Of a stretch of DNA of 64,000 nt, positions 8,662-17,223 are shown piece after piece (positions within the stretch are counted from its first letter, which is position 1; the number at the start of each line of letters is the position of its first letter). The stretch comes from Erythrobacter sp. (GTDB taxonomy: Bacteria; Pseudomonadota; Alphaproteobacteria; Sphingomonadales; Sphingomonadaceae). The position numbers and the translations under genes were made by a program. A model generated the notes under the pieces. It searched no databases and was not told where the DNA came from. It saw nothing but the letters and a program-made list of their open reading frames with translations. The stretch covers positions 56,693 to 120,692 of the forward strand of contig JAHEAV010000006.1 of NCBI GenBank assembly GCA_024642565.1, in the 5' to 3' direction.

Positions 8662-10034
8662 AGGGTTCTTTCAGCAAGCAAGGCTTCGAATGTCGGGAAG
8701 CTGGTCGCGATTGGCCGCGTGTCGTCCACCTCAACACCCTTCGCTGAAATCAGACCGGCAACTGCCATGCTCATGGCAATGCGGTGGTCAAGATGGGTGG
8801 TAATGGGCCCGCCGCCTTCCAGAGGTTCGCCGCCGGTACCATCGATGATCAACCCGTCTTCCGTTTCCGTGATTCGTGCGCCAGCCTGTGCCAGCGCGGC
8901 CGCCATCGCCGCCAACCGGTCGCTTTCCTTGACCCGCAATTCTTCCAGCCCGCTGGTTATCGTCCGCCCTTCGGCCATCGCAGCGGCCACGAACAGGACG
9001 GGGAATTCGTCGATCATGCTGGGGGCAAGGGCCGGGTCGACTTCGATGCCGGTCAACGCGGAATGGCGCACGCGCAAATCGGCCACGGGTTCGCCGCCCA
9101 CGGTGCGCGGGTTCAATTCCTCAATACTACCGCCCATCGCGCGCAATACGGTGACGATCCCGGCGCGGGTCGGGTTGAGGCCGACGTTCTCGATCACCAG
9201 GTCGCTGCCCGGCACCAGCAGTGCGGCAACAATAAAGAAGGCGGCAGAGGACGGATCGCCGGGAACGACAATGTCCTGCGGGGTCAGCTCGGCATCGCCG
9301 TGGATGCGGATATGCCGTTCTCCGTCAATGTCCTCGATGTCCAGCGTCGCACCGAATCCGCGCAGCATCCGTTCCGAATGGTCCCGCGTGGGCACCGGTT
9401 CGATCACGGTTGTGATCCCCGGAGTGTTGAGCCCGGCCAGCAGTATCGCGCTTTTCACCTGCGCCGATGCCACCGGCAGCCGGTACGTGATTGGCACTGC
9501 GGGAAGGCTGCCCTGCATCATCAGGGGCAGGGTTCCGCCCGGACTTGCCGTGAAACTGGCCCCCATTTGCGAAAGCGGGTCAATTACCCGGCCCATCGGG
9601 CGGCGCGAAAGGCTGGCGTCCCCGGTGAAAGCGGCCGTGATCCCGTGGCTTGCCACAACCCCCATAAGGAGCCTGGTGGATGTACCGCTATTGCCCATAT
9701 CGAGCGCCCGGCCCGGTTGCAGCAAACCGCCCACGCCAACGCCGTGGACAGTCCACATTCCATCCTCGCTGCGGTCGATGGTTGCCCCCATTGCGCGCAT
9801 GGCGGCGGCGGTGGCCAGCACATCCTCGCCTTCCAGCAACCCGCGAATCGTGGTCTTGCCCACAGCCAGTGCGCCCAGCATCAGGGACCGGTGACTGATC
9901 GACTTGTCGCCAGGTACACGCATCGTGCCAGTCAGCGGCGCCGATGCTGTGAACCGGCGCGGAGTAGGGGTATGGGGCAATGGACTGCTTTCGAAAGAAT
10001 GTCGGCGGAGCGACGCGGCTTTTGACAGCGCCAT
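8658..10034 (-). CDS. aroA: 3-phosphoshikimate 1-carboxyvinyltransferase (EPSP synthase), class II-like
   Basis: A 458-residue two-domain enzyme of the shikimate pathway, joining PEP to shikimate 3-phosphate. About 36 residues precede the first core motif [12 protein letters not shown]. The motifs GDKS, SAQVK, RDHSE and NPTR are those used to define class II (CP4-like) EPSP synthases. The segment [12 protein letters not shown] carries Gly at the place where the CP4 enzyme has Ala100. [12 protein letters not shown] and HLDHRIAMS complete the active site. First gene of the aroA-membrane protein-cmk unit. Confidence 0.95.
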   Translation of the reverse strand: MALSKAASLRRHSFESSPLPHTPTPRRFTASAPLTGTMRVPGDKSISHRSLMLGALAVGKTTIRGLLEGEDVLATAAAMRAMGATIDRSEDGMWTVHGVGVGGLLQPGRALDMGNSGTSTRLLMGVVASHGITAAFTGDASLSRRPMGRVIDPLSQMGASFTASPGGTLPLMMQGSLPAVPITYRLPVASAQVKSAILLAGLNTPGITTVIEPVPTRDHSERMLRGFGATLDIEDIDGERHIRIHGDAELTPQDIVVPGDPSSAAFFIVAALLVPGSDLVIENVGLNPTRAGIVTVLRAMGGSIEELNPRTVGGEPVADLRVRHSALTGIEVDPALAPSMIDEFPVLFVAAAMAEGRTITSGLEELRVKESDRLAAMAAALAQAGARITETEDGLIIDGTGGEPLEGGGPITTHLDHRIAMSMAVAGLISAKGVEVDDTRPIATSFPTFEALLAERTL

Positions 10035-10157
10035 CGCCCTATGGCAAGGCGCGCCGGCTCTTGATTCCGGCCCATGAAATGCGCATGTGCCGTTCCCGTC
10101 AAGCTCTGGAAATTTTCGCTACGTCCACCTTGGGCGGGCAGCATCTGAGGAATTGTA

Positions 10158-10478
10158 ATGGTTAAGCCAGAATGGGGTACCAAGCGTTCGTGCCCGAAAT
10201 GCGGCACCCGCTTCTATGATCTGGGCAAGGAAGACCCCGCCACCTGCATCGAATGCGGAGAGGAATGGTCCCCTGAACCGGTTCTGAAATCGAAGCAGCC
10301 GATTCCGTTCGAAGAAGAAAAGAAGAAAGCGAAAGAGCCGGATGGCGATTTGGCGGACGAGGATCTGGAAGATATCGACGACGATGACGATTCGCCGGAT
10401 AACGATGTCGACCTCGGCGGAGACGACGATCTCGGCGTAGGCCCGGGCAAGGGCGACGGCGACGAGCCGGAAAGCTGA
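10158..10478 (+). CDS. FYDLN-acid family protein (TIGR02300), zinc-ribbon plus acidic tail
   Basis: A 106-residue protein in two parts. The N-terminal 45 residues form a zinc-ribbon with two CxxC pairs (CPKCGTRFYDLGK and CIECGEEW). The C-terminal half is extremely rich in Asp and Glu, with a DIDDDDDS stretch. This is the TIGR02300 / FYDLN-acid family, widespread in alphaproteobacteria and of unknown function. It is monocistronic, divergent from aroA, and followed by tRNA-Ala. The acidic tail suggests a nucleic-acid mimic or a binding partner of a basic protein, which is speculation. Confidence 0.88.
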   Translation: MVKPEWGTKRSCPKCGTRFYDLGKEDPATCIECGEEWSPEPVLKSKQPIPFEEEKKKAKEPDGDLADEDLEDIDDDDDSPDNDVDLGGDDDLGVGPGKGDGDEPES

Positions 10479-10582
10479 TCCAATTTACCCTTGCCAAGCA
10501 GGGGCGCCGTCCATAAAGGGCTGCGTCCCGGCTTTGATGCCGGGGCAGCGTGTGGTAAAAGATACGCTTACATCGATGGTAC

Positions 10583-10658
10583 GGGGCCTTAGCTCAGCTG
10601 GGAGAGCGCAACACTGGCAGTGTTGAGGTCAGCGGTTCGATCCCGCTAGGCTCCACCA
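10583..10658 (+). tRNA. tRNA-Ala (anticodon GGC)
   Basis: A 76-base cloverleaf with encoded CCA. The acceptor stem GGGGCCT pairs with AGGCTCC (one G-T). The D arm is GCTC/GAGC. The anticodon stem CAACA/TGTTG encloses CTGGCAG with anticodon GGC. The T arm AGCGG/CCGCT encloses TTCGATC. It reads GCC (and GCU by wobble). It lies 110 bp before ffh. Confidence 0.97.
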
Positions 10659-10768
10659 TTCGAAACAGAAGAAGTCGATCAACCGATCGCACGCTGGCTG
10701 ACGAGGTTTCGTTCGCCGGCGTTTTTGGCATTTAGCGCCGTGTTGTTCGCGGCGGAGGAGCGTGGATC

Positions 10769-12199
10769 ATGTTTGACTCCCTGTCCGACCGCCTAGGCGG
10801 AGTGTTCGACAAGCTGCGCGGACGCGGCGCATTGTCCGAACAGGATGTGCGCGATGCGATGCGCGAAGTGCGCGTGGCCTTGCTGGAAGCCGATGTGGCG
10901 CTGCCCGTGGTCCGCCGTTTCATAGACCGGGTCACCGAAAAGGCGATCGGCTCAGAAGTGCTCAAGTCGGTGACGCCGGGCCAGCAAGTCATCAAGATCG
11001 TCAACGACGAGTTGATCGAAACGCTGGGCGGCGAAGTTCACGTCGGGCTGAACCTTGATGCGAAGCCGCCGGTGGTAATCATGATGGTCGGCCTTCAGGG
11101 TTCCGGCAAAACCACCACCACGGCCAAGCTCGCGAAATTTATCCGCGAGAAACACGGGAAAAAGGCGCTGATGGCGTCGCTCGACGTCAATCGCCCTGCG
11201 GCGCAGGAACAGCTGGCCGTGCTTGGTTCCCAGGTCGACGTGGCAACATTGCCGATCATTGCGGGCCAGCAACCTGTCGATATTGCCCGGCGGGCGATGG
11301 AATCGGCCCGTTTGCAGGCCGTAGATGTGCTGCTGCTCGATACAGCAGGCAGGCTCCATGTCGATGAAGCGCTGATGGCGGAAATGAAGGCCGTCGCCGG
11401 TATTTCGGCGCCGACCGAAGTGCTGCTGGTGGTTGACGCATTGACTGGCCAGGACGCGGTCAATGTGGCGCAAAGCTTTTCGGGTGAAGTGAACCTTACC
11501 GGCGTTGTCCTGACCCGGATGGATGGTGATGCCCGCGGCGGCGCAGCCTTGTCGATGCGGCATGTCACAGGAAAGCCGATCAAATTTGCCGGCACCGGCG
11601 AAAAACTTGACGCAATCGAGCCATTCCAGCCCAGCCGGATCGCCAACCGTATTCTGGGCATGGGCGATGTCGTCAGCCTGGTCGAAAAGGCTGCGGCCAC
11701 GATCAAGGCCGAAGATGCCGAAGAACAGGCGCGGCGCATGTCCAAGGGTCTGTTCGACCTGAACGATTTGCGCACGCAATTGCGCCAGATGCAGTCCATG
11801 GGCGGGCTGGGTATGCTGGCCGGTATGTTGCCGGGCATGAAGAAGGCCAAGGCGGCGATGGCGCAAAGCGGCATGGACGATAAGGTGCTGGTCCATATGG
11901 ATGCGCTGATCGGTTCCATGACACCGAAGGAACGCCTGAATCCCGCGCTTCTGAACGCCAAGCGCAAGAAGCGCGTGGCGGCAGGTTCCGGCCTGCAGGT
12001 GCAGGATGTGAACCGGTTGCTGAAGATGCATCAGGAAATGTCCAGGGCGATGAAGCAAATCCGGAAGATGGGTGGGCTCAAAGGTCTGGGCGCCTTGTTC
12101 GGCAAGGGCGGTATTGACGCTGCCATGCCGGGGCTTGGTGGTGGTATGGGCGGTGGACTTCCGCCGGGCCTTCCCGGCCTTGGCGGCCCGAAGAAATAA
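10769..12199 (+). CDS. ffh: Signal recognition particle protein Ffh
   Basis: A 476-residue SRP54 GTPase: N domain (1-90), G domain with P-loop GLQGSGKTTTTAK, DTAGR and TRMDGDARGG (about 100-295), then the methionine-rich M domain (about 325-440) that binds signal peptides and 4.5S RNA. The C-terminal tail is Gly/Pro/Met-rich. It directs membrane proteins to the SecYEG translocon with FtsY. The gene heads the ffh-rpsP-rimM-cutA-trmD-rplS cluster. The SRP RNA gene itself was not recognised in the window. Confidence 0.97.
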   Translation: MFDSLSDRLGGVFDKLRGRGALSEQDVRDAMREVRVALLEADVALPVVRRFIDRVTEKAIGSEVLKSVTPGQQVIKIVNDELIETLGGEVHVGLNLDAKPPVVIMMVGLQGSGKTTTTAKLAKFIREKHGKKALMASLDVNRPAAQEQLAVLGSQVDVATLPIIAGQQPVDIARRAMESARLQAVDVLLLDTAGRLHVDEALMAEMKAVAGISAPTEVLLVVDALTGQDAVNVAQSFSGEVNLTGVVLTRMDGDARGGAALSMRHVTGKPIKFAGTGEKLDAIEPFQPSRIANRILGMGDVVSLVEKAAATIKAEDAEEQARRMSKGLFDLNDLRTQLRQMQSMGGLGMLAGMLPGMKKAKAAMAQSGMDDKVLVHMDALIGSMTPKERLNPALLNAKRKKRVAAGSGLQVQDVNRLLKMHQEMSRAMKQIRKMGGLKGLGALFGKGGIDAAMPGLGGGMGGGLPPGLPGLGGPKK

Positions 12200-12237
12200 C
12201 AGAATTTTAGTGATTTAATCCAGAAAGGTATTTTGAA

Positions 12238-12807
12238 ATGGCAATTGCACTCCGGCTTTCGCGCGGCGGCTCCAAGAAGCGGCCCTATTATCGTATCGTG
12301 GCTGCTGACCAGCGCGCCCCGCGTGACGGCAAGTATCTCGAGCAGATCGGTACCTACAACCCGCTTCTCGCCAAGGATGACGAAAACCGCGTCAAGCTGA
12401 ACGAAGATCGTGCGCGTTACTGGCTCGGCGTTGGCGGCCAGCCGAGCGACCGTGTGGCCCGTTTCCTGGACAATGCCGGCGTTCTCGAACGCGCAGCTCG
12501 CAACAACCCGAACAAGGGCAAGCCGGGCGAAAAGGCCACCGAACGCGCCGAAGAAAGGGCTGCCAAGGTTGCCGAAGCTGCGGAAGCTGCTGCCGCTGCT
12601 GAAGCTGTAGTGGAAGAAGCGCCTGCCGAAGTCGTTGTTGAAGAAGCAGCGGTTGAAGAAGCAGCGGTTGAAGAAGCAGCGGTTGAAGAAGCGCCGGCTG
12701 AAGAAGCCGCAGCTGAAGAAGCGCCGGCCGAAGAAGCACCGGCTGAAGAAGCCGTAGCTGAAGAAGCGCCGGCTGAAGAAGCCGCCGAAGACAAGGCCGA
12801 GGGTTGA
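12238..12807 (+). CDS. rpsP: 30S ribosomal protein S16 with long acidic repeat tail
   Basis: The first ~85 residues are a standard S16 ([20 protein letters not shown] and [19 protein letters not shown]). The protein is 189 residues, more than twice the usual 80-90. After a basic linker ([18 protein letters not shown]) the rest is Ala/Glu/Val/Pro made of EEAxx pentapeptides, strongly acidic. The DNA of this tail is a tandem 15-bp repeat (see 12640-12789). S16 stabilises the 30S body; a tail this long would reach into solvent. Extended S16 tails occur in sphingomonads, so this is a lineage trait that can vary in copy number. Confidence 0.96.
   Translation: MAIALRLSRGGSKKRPYYRIVAADQRAPRDGKYLEQIGTYNPLLAKDDENRVKLNEDRARYWLGVGGQPSDRVARFLDNAGVLERAARNNPNKGKPGEKATERAEERAAKVAEAAEAAAAAEAVVEEAPAEVVVEEAAVEEAAVEEAAVEEAPAEEAAAEEAPAEEAPAEEAVAEEAPAEEAAEDKAEG
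12640..12789 (+). repeat. In-frame 15-bp tandem repeat coding the S16 EEAxx tail
   Basis: Ten consecutive 15-base units, each beginning GAAGAAGC, encode EEAAV (three times), then [30 protein letters not shown] and EEAAE. The first three units are identical or nearly so at DNA level, suggesting recent expansion by slippage or recombination. The unit is a multiple of three, so length changes keep the frame. Confidence 0.9.
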
Positions 12808-13304
12808 TCCCTTTGCCACAGGACAAGCCCGTCACCCTTGCGGCCATAACTGGCGCACATGGGGTGACGGGCGAAGTCCGTCTGAAACTGTTCGGCGAGG
12901 GCTGGGAATCGCTCAGGCACTTCAAACGGTTTAACGACGGCGCGCTAACGCTCACCAAGATCCGGGACGATAACAAAGGCGGTGCCGTCGCGCGCTTTGC
13001 CGAATGTACAGACCGCAATACGGCCGAAAAGCTGCGCGGTACCGCGATTACTGTCACCCGCGATGATTTTCCGCCTTTGTCCGATGGTGAATATTACCAT
13101 GCCGATCTGATCGGTCTTCCCGCACAGACAGAGACGGGGGAAACGCTGGGCAGCGTGGTTCAGGTGCTCAATTTCGGTGCCGGCGATGTGATCGAGGTCG
13201 AACGCCCCAATGGCAGACGTTTCATGGTGGCGATGAACAAGGAAGCCGTGCCCGAATGGAGCGCGGCTGGCGTAGTGATCGACTCTGCTTTCGTGATTGA
13301 CTAG
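12804..13304 (+). CDS. rimM: Ribosome maturation factor RimM
   Basis: A 166-residue protein. The N-terminal RimM domain begins [19 protein letters not shown], and the C-terminal PRC-barrel domain includes [12 protein letters not shown] and GAGDVIEVE. RimM binds S19 and helps mature the 3' head of the 30S subunit. The start is a TTG overlapping the rpsP stop (TTGA); a second TTG at 12813 is possible, and no ATG is available at the right place. Position between rpsP and trmD is the usual one. Confidence 0.93.
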   Translation: MIPLPQDKPVTLAAITGAHGVTGEVRLKLFGEGWESLRHFKRFNDGALTLTKIRDDNKGGAVARFAECTDRNTAEKLRGTAITVTRDDFPPLSDGEYYHADLIGLPAQTETGETLGSVVQVLNFGAGDVIEVERPNGRRFMVAMNKEAVPEWSAAGVVIDSAFVID

Positions 13305-13419
13305 ACATTTCCGGCGGTGATTTCGACTTGGGCGAATCTTGCCCACGCTGCCGCGTCAAACGAAGTTGCAATATGCTTTCCGACAGGTGCACCAGAGATG
13401 CGATCTACGGGGACGAAGG

Positions 13420-13743
13420 GTGATCATCCTCGTCATCACCACTTGCGCAACGCGCGAAGAAGCTGACGGCATCGCGCAACATTGCATCATCAACCATCTG
13501 GCCGGGTGTGTGCATATTGATGAAGTGACCAGCACCTATCTGTGGGAGGGCCAACTGCGCATCGACCATGAATTCCGGCTGCTGATCAAGACGACCCAGG
13601 CCAGCTATGACGCCATCGAGGCGGAGATTATGCGGCTGCACAGTTATGATGAACCTGCCATAATTACAGTGCCGGTGACCGGCGGCAGCACCAGCTATCT
13701 AAGCTGGATTGCCGAAAACGCCGATCCGGACAAGCAAGGCTGA
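13420..13743 (+). CDS. cutA: CutA-like divalent cation tolerance protein
   Basis: About 107 residues, a small trimeric ferredoxin-like fold. Recognisable CutA1 sequence: an N-terminal strand then TTCATREEADGIAQ, followed by LAGCVHIDEVTSTYLWEG and the C-terminal VTGGSTSYLSWI. CutA was linked to copper tolerance; its biochemical role remains unclear. No ATG is available at the right place; GTG 13420 with GGGGA seven bases upstream gives the expected length. The frame stays open upstream to 13339, so the start is uncertain. It sits between rimM and trmD, which are usually adjacent. Confidence 0.82.
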   Translation: MIILVITTCATREEADGIAQHCIINHLAGCVHIDEVTSTYLWEGQLRIDHEFRLLIKTTQASYDAIEAEIMRLHSYDEPAIITVPVTGGSTSYLSWIAENADPDKQG

Positions 13744-13752
13744 ACGCAATAA

Positions 13753-14454
13753 ATGACCTTTGCCGCCACCATCCTTACACTTTACCCCGAGATGTTTCCC
13801 GGGCCGCTCGGCCTGTCTCTGGCGGGCCGCGCCCTGGAAGAACAGCGGTGGTCGATCGATACGGTCCAGATTCGCGATTTTGCGACGGACAAGCATCGCA
13901 CGGTCGACGACACGCCAGCTGGCGGCGGGGCGGGGATGGTGCTGAAGGCAGACGTTCTGGCGGCGGCGATTGACCATGCGCGGGCCACGAACCCCGGTGC
14001 GCCGGTGCTGGCGATGACGCCGCGCGGTACACCGATCTCCCAGGCCCGCATTCGCGAGTTGGTGGCAGGACCGGGAGTGACAATTCTGTGCGGCCGGTTC
14101 GAGGGGTTTGACGAGCGGATTTTCGCAAGTCGCGCGGTCGAGGAAATCTCTGTCGGGGACATTGTTCTGTCGGGCGGGGAACCTGCCGCGCTGATGATAC
14201 TCGACGCTTGCATTCGCCTGCTTCCCGGCGTAATGGGCGCGGCTTCGAGTGGTACCGAGGAAAGCTTTGAACAAGGCTTGCTCGAATATCCTCAATATAC
14301 CCGACCTCAGGAATGGGAAGGGCGCACGATCCCCGAAGTGCTGCGATCGGGGGATCATGCGAAGATCGACGCATGGCGTAAAGCCATGTCGGAAGATCAC
14401 ACACGGTTACGCAGGCCAGACCTTTGGGAGCGTTACAGGAACGCTCGGGACTGA
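13753..14454 (+). CDS. trmD: tRNA (guanine37-N1)-methyltransferase
   Basis: A 233-residue SPOUT methyltransferase. It methylates G37 next to the anticodon of certain tRNAs, preventing +1 frameshifting. Motifs: [12 protein letters not shown] at the start, [16 protein letters not shown], the trefoil-knot SAM site [12 protein letters not shown] and [21 protein letters not shown], and the C-terminal [19 protein letters not shown]. Length is typical. The start is 9 bp after the cutA stop. Confidence 0.97.
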   Translation: MTFAATILTLYPEMFPGPLGLSLAGRALEEQRWSIDTVQIRDFATDKHRTVDDTPAGGGAGMVLKADVLAAAIDHARATNPGAPVLAMTPRGTPISQARIRELVAGPGVTILCGRFEGFDERIFASRAVEEISVGDIVLSGGEPAALMILDACIRLLPGVMGAASSGTEESFEQGLLEYPQYTRPQEWEGRTIPEVLRSGDHAKIDAWRKAMSEDHTRLRRPDLWERYRNARD

Positions 14455-14495
14455 CCTGCCTCTGGCGCGCGGCATGAAAATGAGGACCAAGGTCA

Positions 14496-14864
14496 ATGAA
14501 CCTTATCCAGCAGATCGAAGCCGAGGAAATCTCCAAGGCTGCGAAGGAAATACCCAGCTTCCGTGCAGGCGACACCGTTCGCGTGGGCGTGAAGGTGGTC
14601 GAAGGCACGCGTGAGCGTATTCAGAATTTCGAAGGTGTGTGCATTGCGCGCAGCAACCGCGGCATGGGCAGCAACTTCACCGTGCGCAAGATGAGCTTCG
14701 GCGAAGGTGTGGAACGCGTGTTCCCGCTTTACGCGCCAGTCGTGGACAGCATTACGCTGGTTCGCCGCGGCGTGGTGCGCAGGGCCAAGCTGTATTATCT
14801 GCGTGGCCGCACCGGCAAGCGCGCGCGTATTGCCGAACGGCGGGACAATACGCCCAAGGCGTAA
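14496..14864 (+). CDS. rplS: 50S ribosomal protein L19
   Basis: A 122-residue L19: [12 protein letters not shown] at the start, [40 protein letters not shown] and the [14 protein letters not shown]-terminal motif. L19 lies at the 30S-50S interface. It is the last gene of the ffh-rpsP-rimM-cutA-trmD-rplS cluster and is followed by an intrinsic terminator. Confidence 0.97.
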   Translation: MNLIQQIEAEEISKAAKEIPSFRAGDTVRVGVKVVEGTRERIQNFEGVCIARSNRGMGSNFTVRKMSFGEGVERVFPLYAPVVDSITLVRRGVVRRAKLYYLRGRTGKRARIAERRDNTPKA

Positions 14865-14900
14865 CCCACAAGTCCGTCAGCAATGGCGATTGCTAAAAAG

Positions 14901-14934
14901 GCGCTTCGGCTTACTAAGCCGGAGCGCTTTTTTT
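14901..14934 (+). terminator. Intrinsic terminator after rplS
   Basis: GCGCTTCGGCTTA (14901-14913) pairs with TAAGCCGGAGCGC (14915-14927) with one G-T pair, then seven T (14928-14934). The next ATG begins immediately after the T-run, and the GGAG in the 3' arm sits ten bases before it. Confidence 0.88.
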
Positions 14935-17220
14935 ATGGGTCCGCAATTTGCAATGCATTTTCTTCCTAGAGCCATTTTCATGGCTGTGCTTACTGGTGCC
15001 GGATTTCTCCAGCCCATCCATGCCGAAACCCCGTCAGAGGCCCCGCCAGTGACCCTGCCAGCGTCTGACGCTCGGCTTGATTTCGAGCGGGTCTTTGCCA
15101 GCCCGGGCCTTGACGGGCCTAGCCCGCGAGCGGCCAAACTTTCGCCCGATGGCCGGTATCTGACCTTGCTGCGCAACCGCGCGCTGGACAAGGATCGCTA
15201 CGATCTCTGGGGTTTTGACCGGCAGGTTGGTTCGTGGCGGATGTTGGTCGATTCCGAAAAGCTGGGTTCTGGCCGCGAATTGTCCGAAGACGAGAAGATG
15301 CAGCGCGAACGCGCACGGGTTGGCAATCTCAAGGGCATCATTGCCTATCAATGGGCCGCAGACAGCCAGTCGGTGCTGGTCCCGCTTGACGGTGATCTCT
15401 ATCTCGCCCGGCTTGATGGAACGGTAACGCGTCTTACCGACACGGACGAAAGCGAACTAAACCCCACGCTGAGCGAAGAAGGCAAATTCATCGCCTTTGT
15501 CAGCAATCGGCAGCTGTGGGTTGGTGCGATCGGCGGCAAACCGGCTGTGCCGGTAACGCCAAAGGAAGACGATACGATCCGCTGGGGCGAGGCGGAATTC
15601 GTCGCTCAGGAAGAAATGGGGCGTCTCACGGGTTTCTGGTGGTCGCCAGGGGACAAGCGCATAGCTGTCCAGCGCACGGATGAAAGCCCGGTCGGGATCG
15701 TCACCCGGGCCGCAATCGGAGCGACAGGAACCAAGGTTTACCAGCAACGCTATCCCGCGGCGGGAACTGCCAATGCGCAGGTCCAGTTGTTCGTGATTGA
15801 TCCCGATGGCGGCAACCGGGTGGAAGTTGATCTGGGTGCGAACAGGGACATTTATCTTGTGCGGGTCGATTGGGCACCGGATGGATCGGCGCTTTATGTG
15901 CAGCGGCAAAACCGCGATCAGACTGTGCTCGATATGCTGCGGGTCGATCCGGTTACTGGTAAGAGCGCTGTCCTGTTCACCGAACGCGCGGCCATGCCCG
16001 ATTACTGGATCAACCTGAGCAGCAGTTACAAGTTTCTCAAGGATGGCAGCCTGATCTGGTGGTCCGAACGTGATGGTTTCGGGCACCTGTATCGCTTTGC
16101 CAAAGGCCAGTGGACGCAGTTGACCCAAGGCAAATGGATGGTGACCGGCCTGCTCGGAATCGACGAGACGCGGGGCCAGGCCTATATAACGGGCACGCGT
16201 GACACTGTGCTGGAACAGCATATCTATGCGGTCGATCTGAAGAAACCCGGCACTCCGCTGCGCTTGACCGAGCCGGGCTTCACCTACAGCGCGAATATGG
16301 ACAAGACCGCGCAGACGCTGCTTGTGTCGCGTTCTTCCGACAATCAGCCCGGGCAAAGTTATATCGCCGATATCAGCGGCAAACGGCTGGCCTGGATCGA
16401 GCAGAACGAAATTGACGCAGCCCACCCCTATGCGCCCTATCTGGCGCGCCACAAACCGGCGGAATTCGGCACGATTGCCGCAGACGATGGTACGGTGCTC
16501 CATTGGAAAATGGTCAAGCCAGACATGGTGCCGGGCAAACGCTATCCGGTGTTCTTTTCGCATTATGGCGGGCCGCACACCCAGCGGGTCAACCGTGCCT
16601 GGGGCGGCGCACTGCAACAAGCGATCGTCGCTCAGGGCTATATCTGGTTTGAAATCGACAATCGCGGCAGTTCCAATCGCGGCACAGCCTTCGAACAGCC
16701 GATCTATCACGCCATGGGCGGGGTTGAAGTGGCGGACCAGAAAGCCGGAGCCACCTATCTGAAATCCCTGTCTTTCGTCGATCCGGCCAAGATCGCGATC
16801 TATGGCTGGTCCTATGGCGGATATATGACCCTGAAGCAGCTGGAAGCCGATCCGGGCCTTTACGCTGCGGGTATCGCCGGCGCGCCGGTAACGAAATGGG
16901 AGTTGTACGACACCTTTTATACCGAACGCTACATGGGCGATCCGCGCCAGGTACCGGAAGCCTATCACAAGGCCAGCGCCATCCCCGATGCCGCGAAAAT
17001 CAGCGATCCGCTGCTACTGATCCACGGCATGGCCGACGATAATGTGGTGTTCGAGAATTCTTCGGAGCTGATCGCAAAATTGCAGGGGGAAGGCCGCCCG
17101 TTCGAAATGATGCTTTATCCCGGCTACACGCACCGCGTGTCAGGAGAAAAGATTGGCCCGCACCTGTGGCACACGATTTTCCGGTTTCTCGAAAAGAACG
17201 GGATTACGCCGCCGGAATAA
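14935..17220 (+). CDS. Secreted S9B dipeptidyl-peptidase IV-type prolyl peptidase
   Basis: About 761 residues: a signal peptide (MHFLPRAIFMAVLTGAGF...IHA), an N-terminal beta-propeller (roughly 60-510) and a C-terminal alpha/beta hydrolase (520-760). The Ser nucleophile is in YGWSYGGYM (about Ser626). The Asp is in LLIHGMADDNVVF and the His in YPGYTHRVSG. The propeller segment with EEMGRLTGFWWSP resembles the double-Glu motif that binds the peptide amino end in DPP IV. It removes X-Pro or X-Ala dipeptides in the periplasm. The start is either ATG 14935, with GGAG from the terminator stem as possible ribosome site, or ATG 14953. Confidence 0.93.
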   Translation: MGPQFAMHFLPRAIFMAVLTGAGFLQPIHAETPSEAPPVTLPASDARLDFERVFASPGLDGPSPRAAKLSPDGRYLTLLRNRALDKDRYDLWGFDRQVGSWRMLVDSEKLGSGRELSEDEKMQRERARVGNLKGIIAYQWAADSQSVLVPLDGDLYLARLDGTVTRLTDTDESELNPTLSEEGKFIAFVSNRQLWVGAIGGKPAVPVTPKEDDTIRWGEAEFVAQEEMGRLTGFWWSPGDKRIAVQRTDESPVGIVTRAAIGATGTKVYQQRYPAAGTANAQVQLFVIDPDGGNRVEVDLGANRDIYLVRVDWAPDGSALYVQRQNRDQTVLDMLRVDPVTGKSAVLFTERAAMPDYWINLSSSYKFLKDGSLIWWSERDGFGHLYRFAKGQWTQLTQGKWMVTGLLGIDETRGQAYITGTRDTVLEQHIYAVDLKKPGTPLRLTEPGFTYSANMDKTAQTLLVSRSSDNQPGQSYIADISGKRLAWIEQNEIDAAHPYAPYLARHKPAEFGTIAADDGTVLHWKMVKPDMVPGKRYPVFFSHYGGPHTQRVNRAWGGALQQAIVAQGYIWFEIDNRGSSNRGTAFEQPIYHAMGGVEVADQKAGATYLKSLSFVDPAKIAIYGWSYGGYMTLKQLEADPGLYAAGIAGAPVTKWELYDTFYTERYMGDPRQVPEAYHKASAIPDAAKISDPLLLIHGMADDNVVFENSSELIAKLQGEGRPFEMMLYPGYTHRVSGEKIGPHLWHTIFRFLEKNGITPPE

Positions 17221-17223
17221 ATC

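Noticed and set aside
8416..10025. Two long plus-strand frames opposite aroA
   Set aside because: Both are mirror frames of aroA codons and contain no recognisable domain.
12640..12789. Possible CRISPR-like repeat
   Set aside because: Units are contiguous, 15 bp, in-frame and without spacers; no cas genes occur.
12392..13057. Leu/Gln-rich minus-strand frames over the rpsP tail
   Set aside because: They are the complement of the EEAxx repeat and not genes.
15457..16968. 503-codon minus-strand frame inside the DPP IV-like gene
   Set aside because: The plus-strand product has catalytic motifs in order; the minus frame is a GC-codon shadow.
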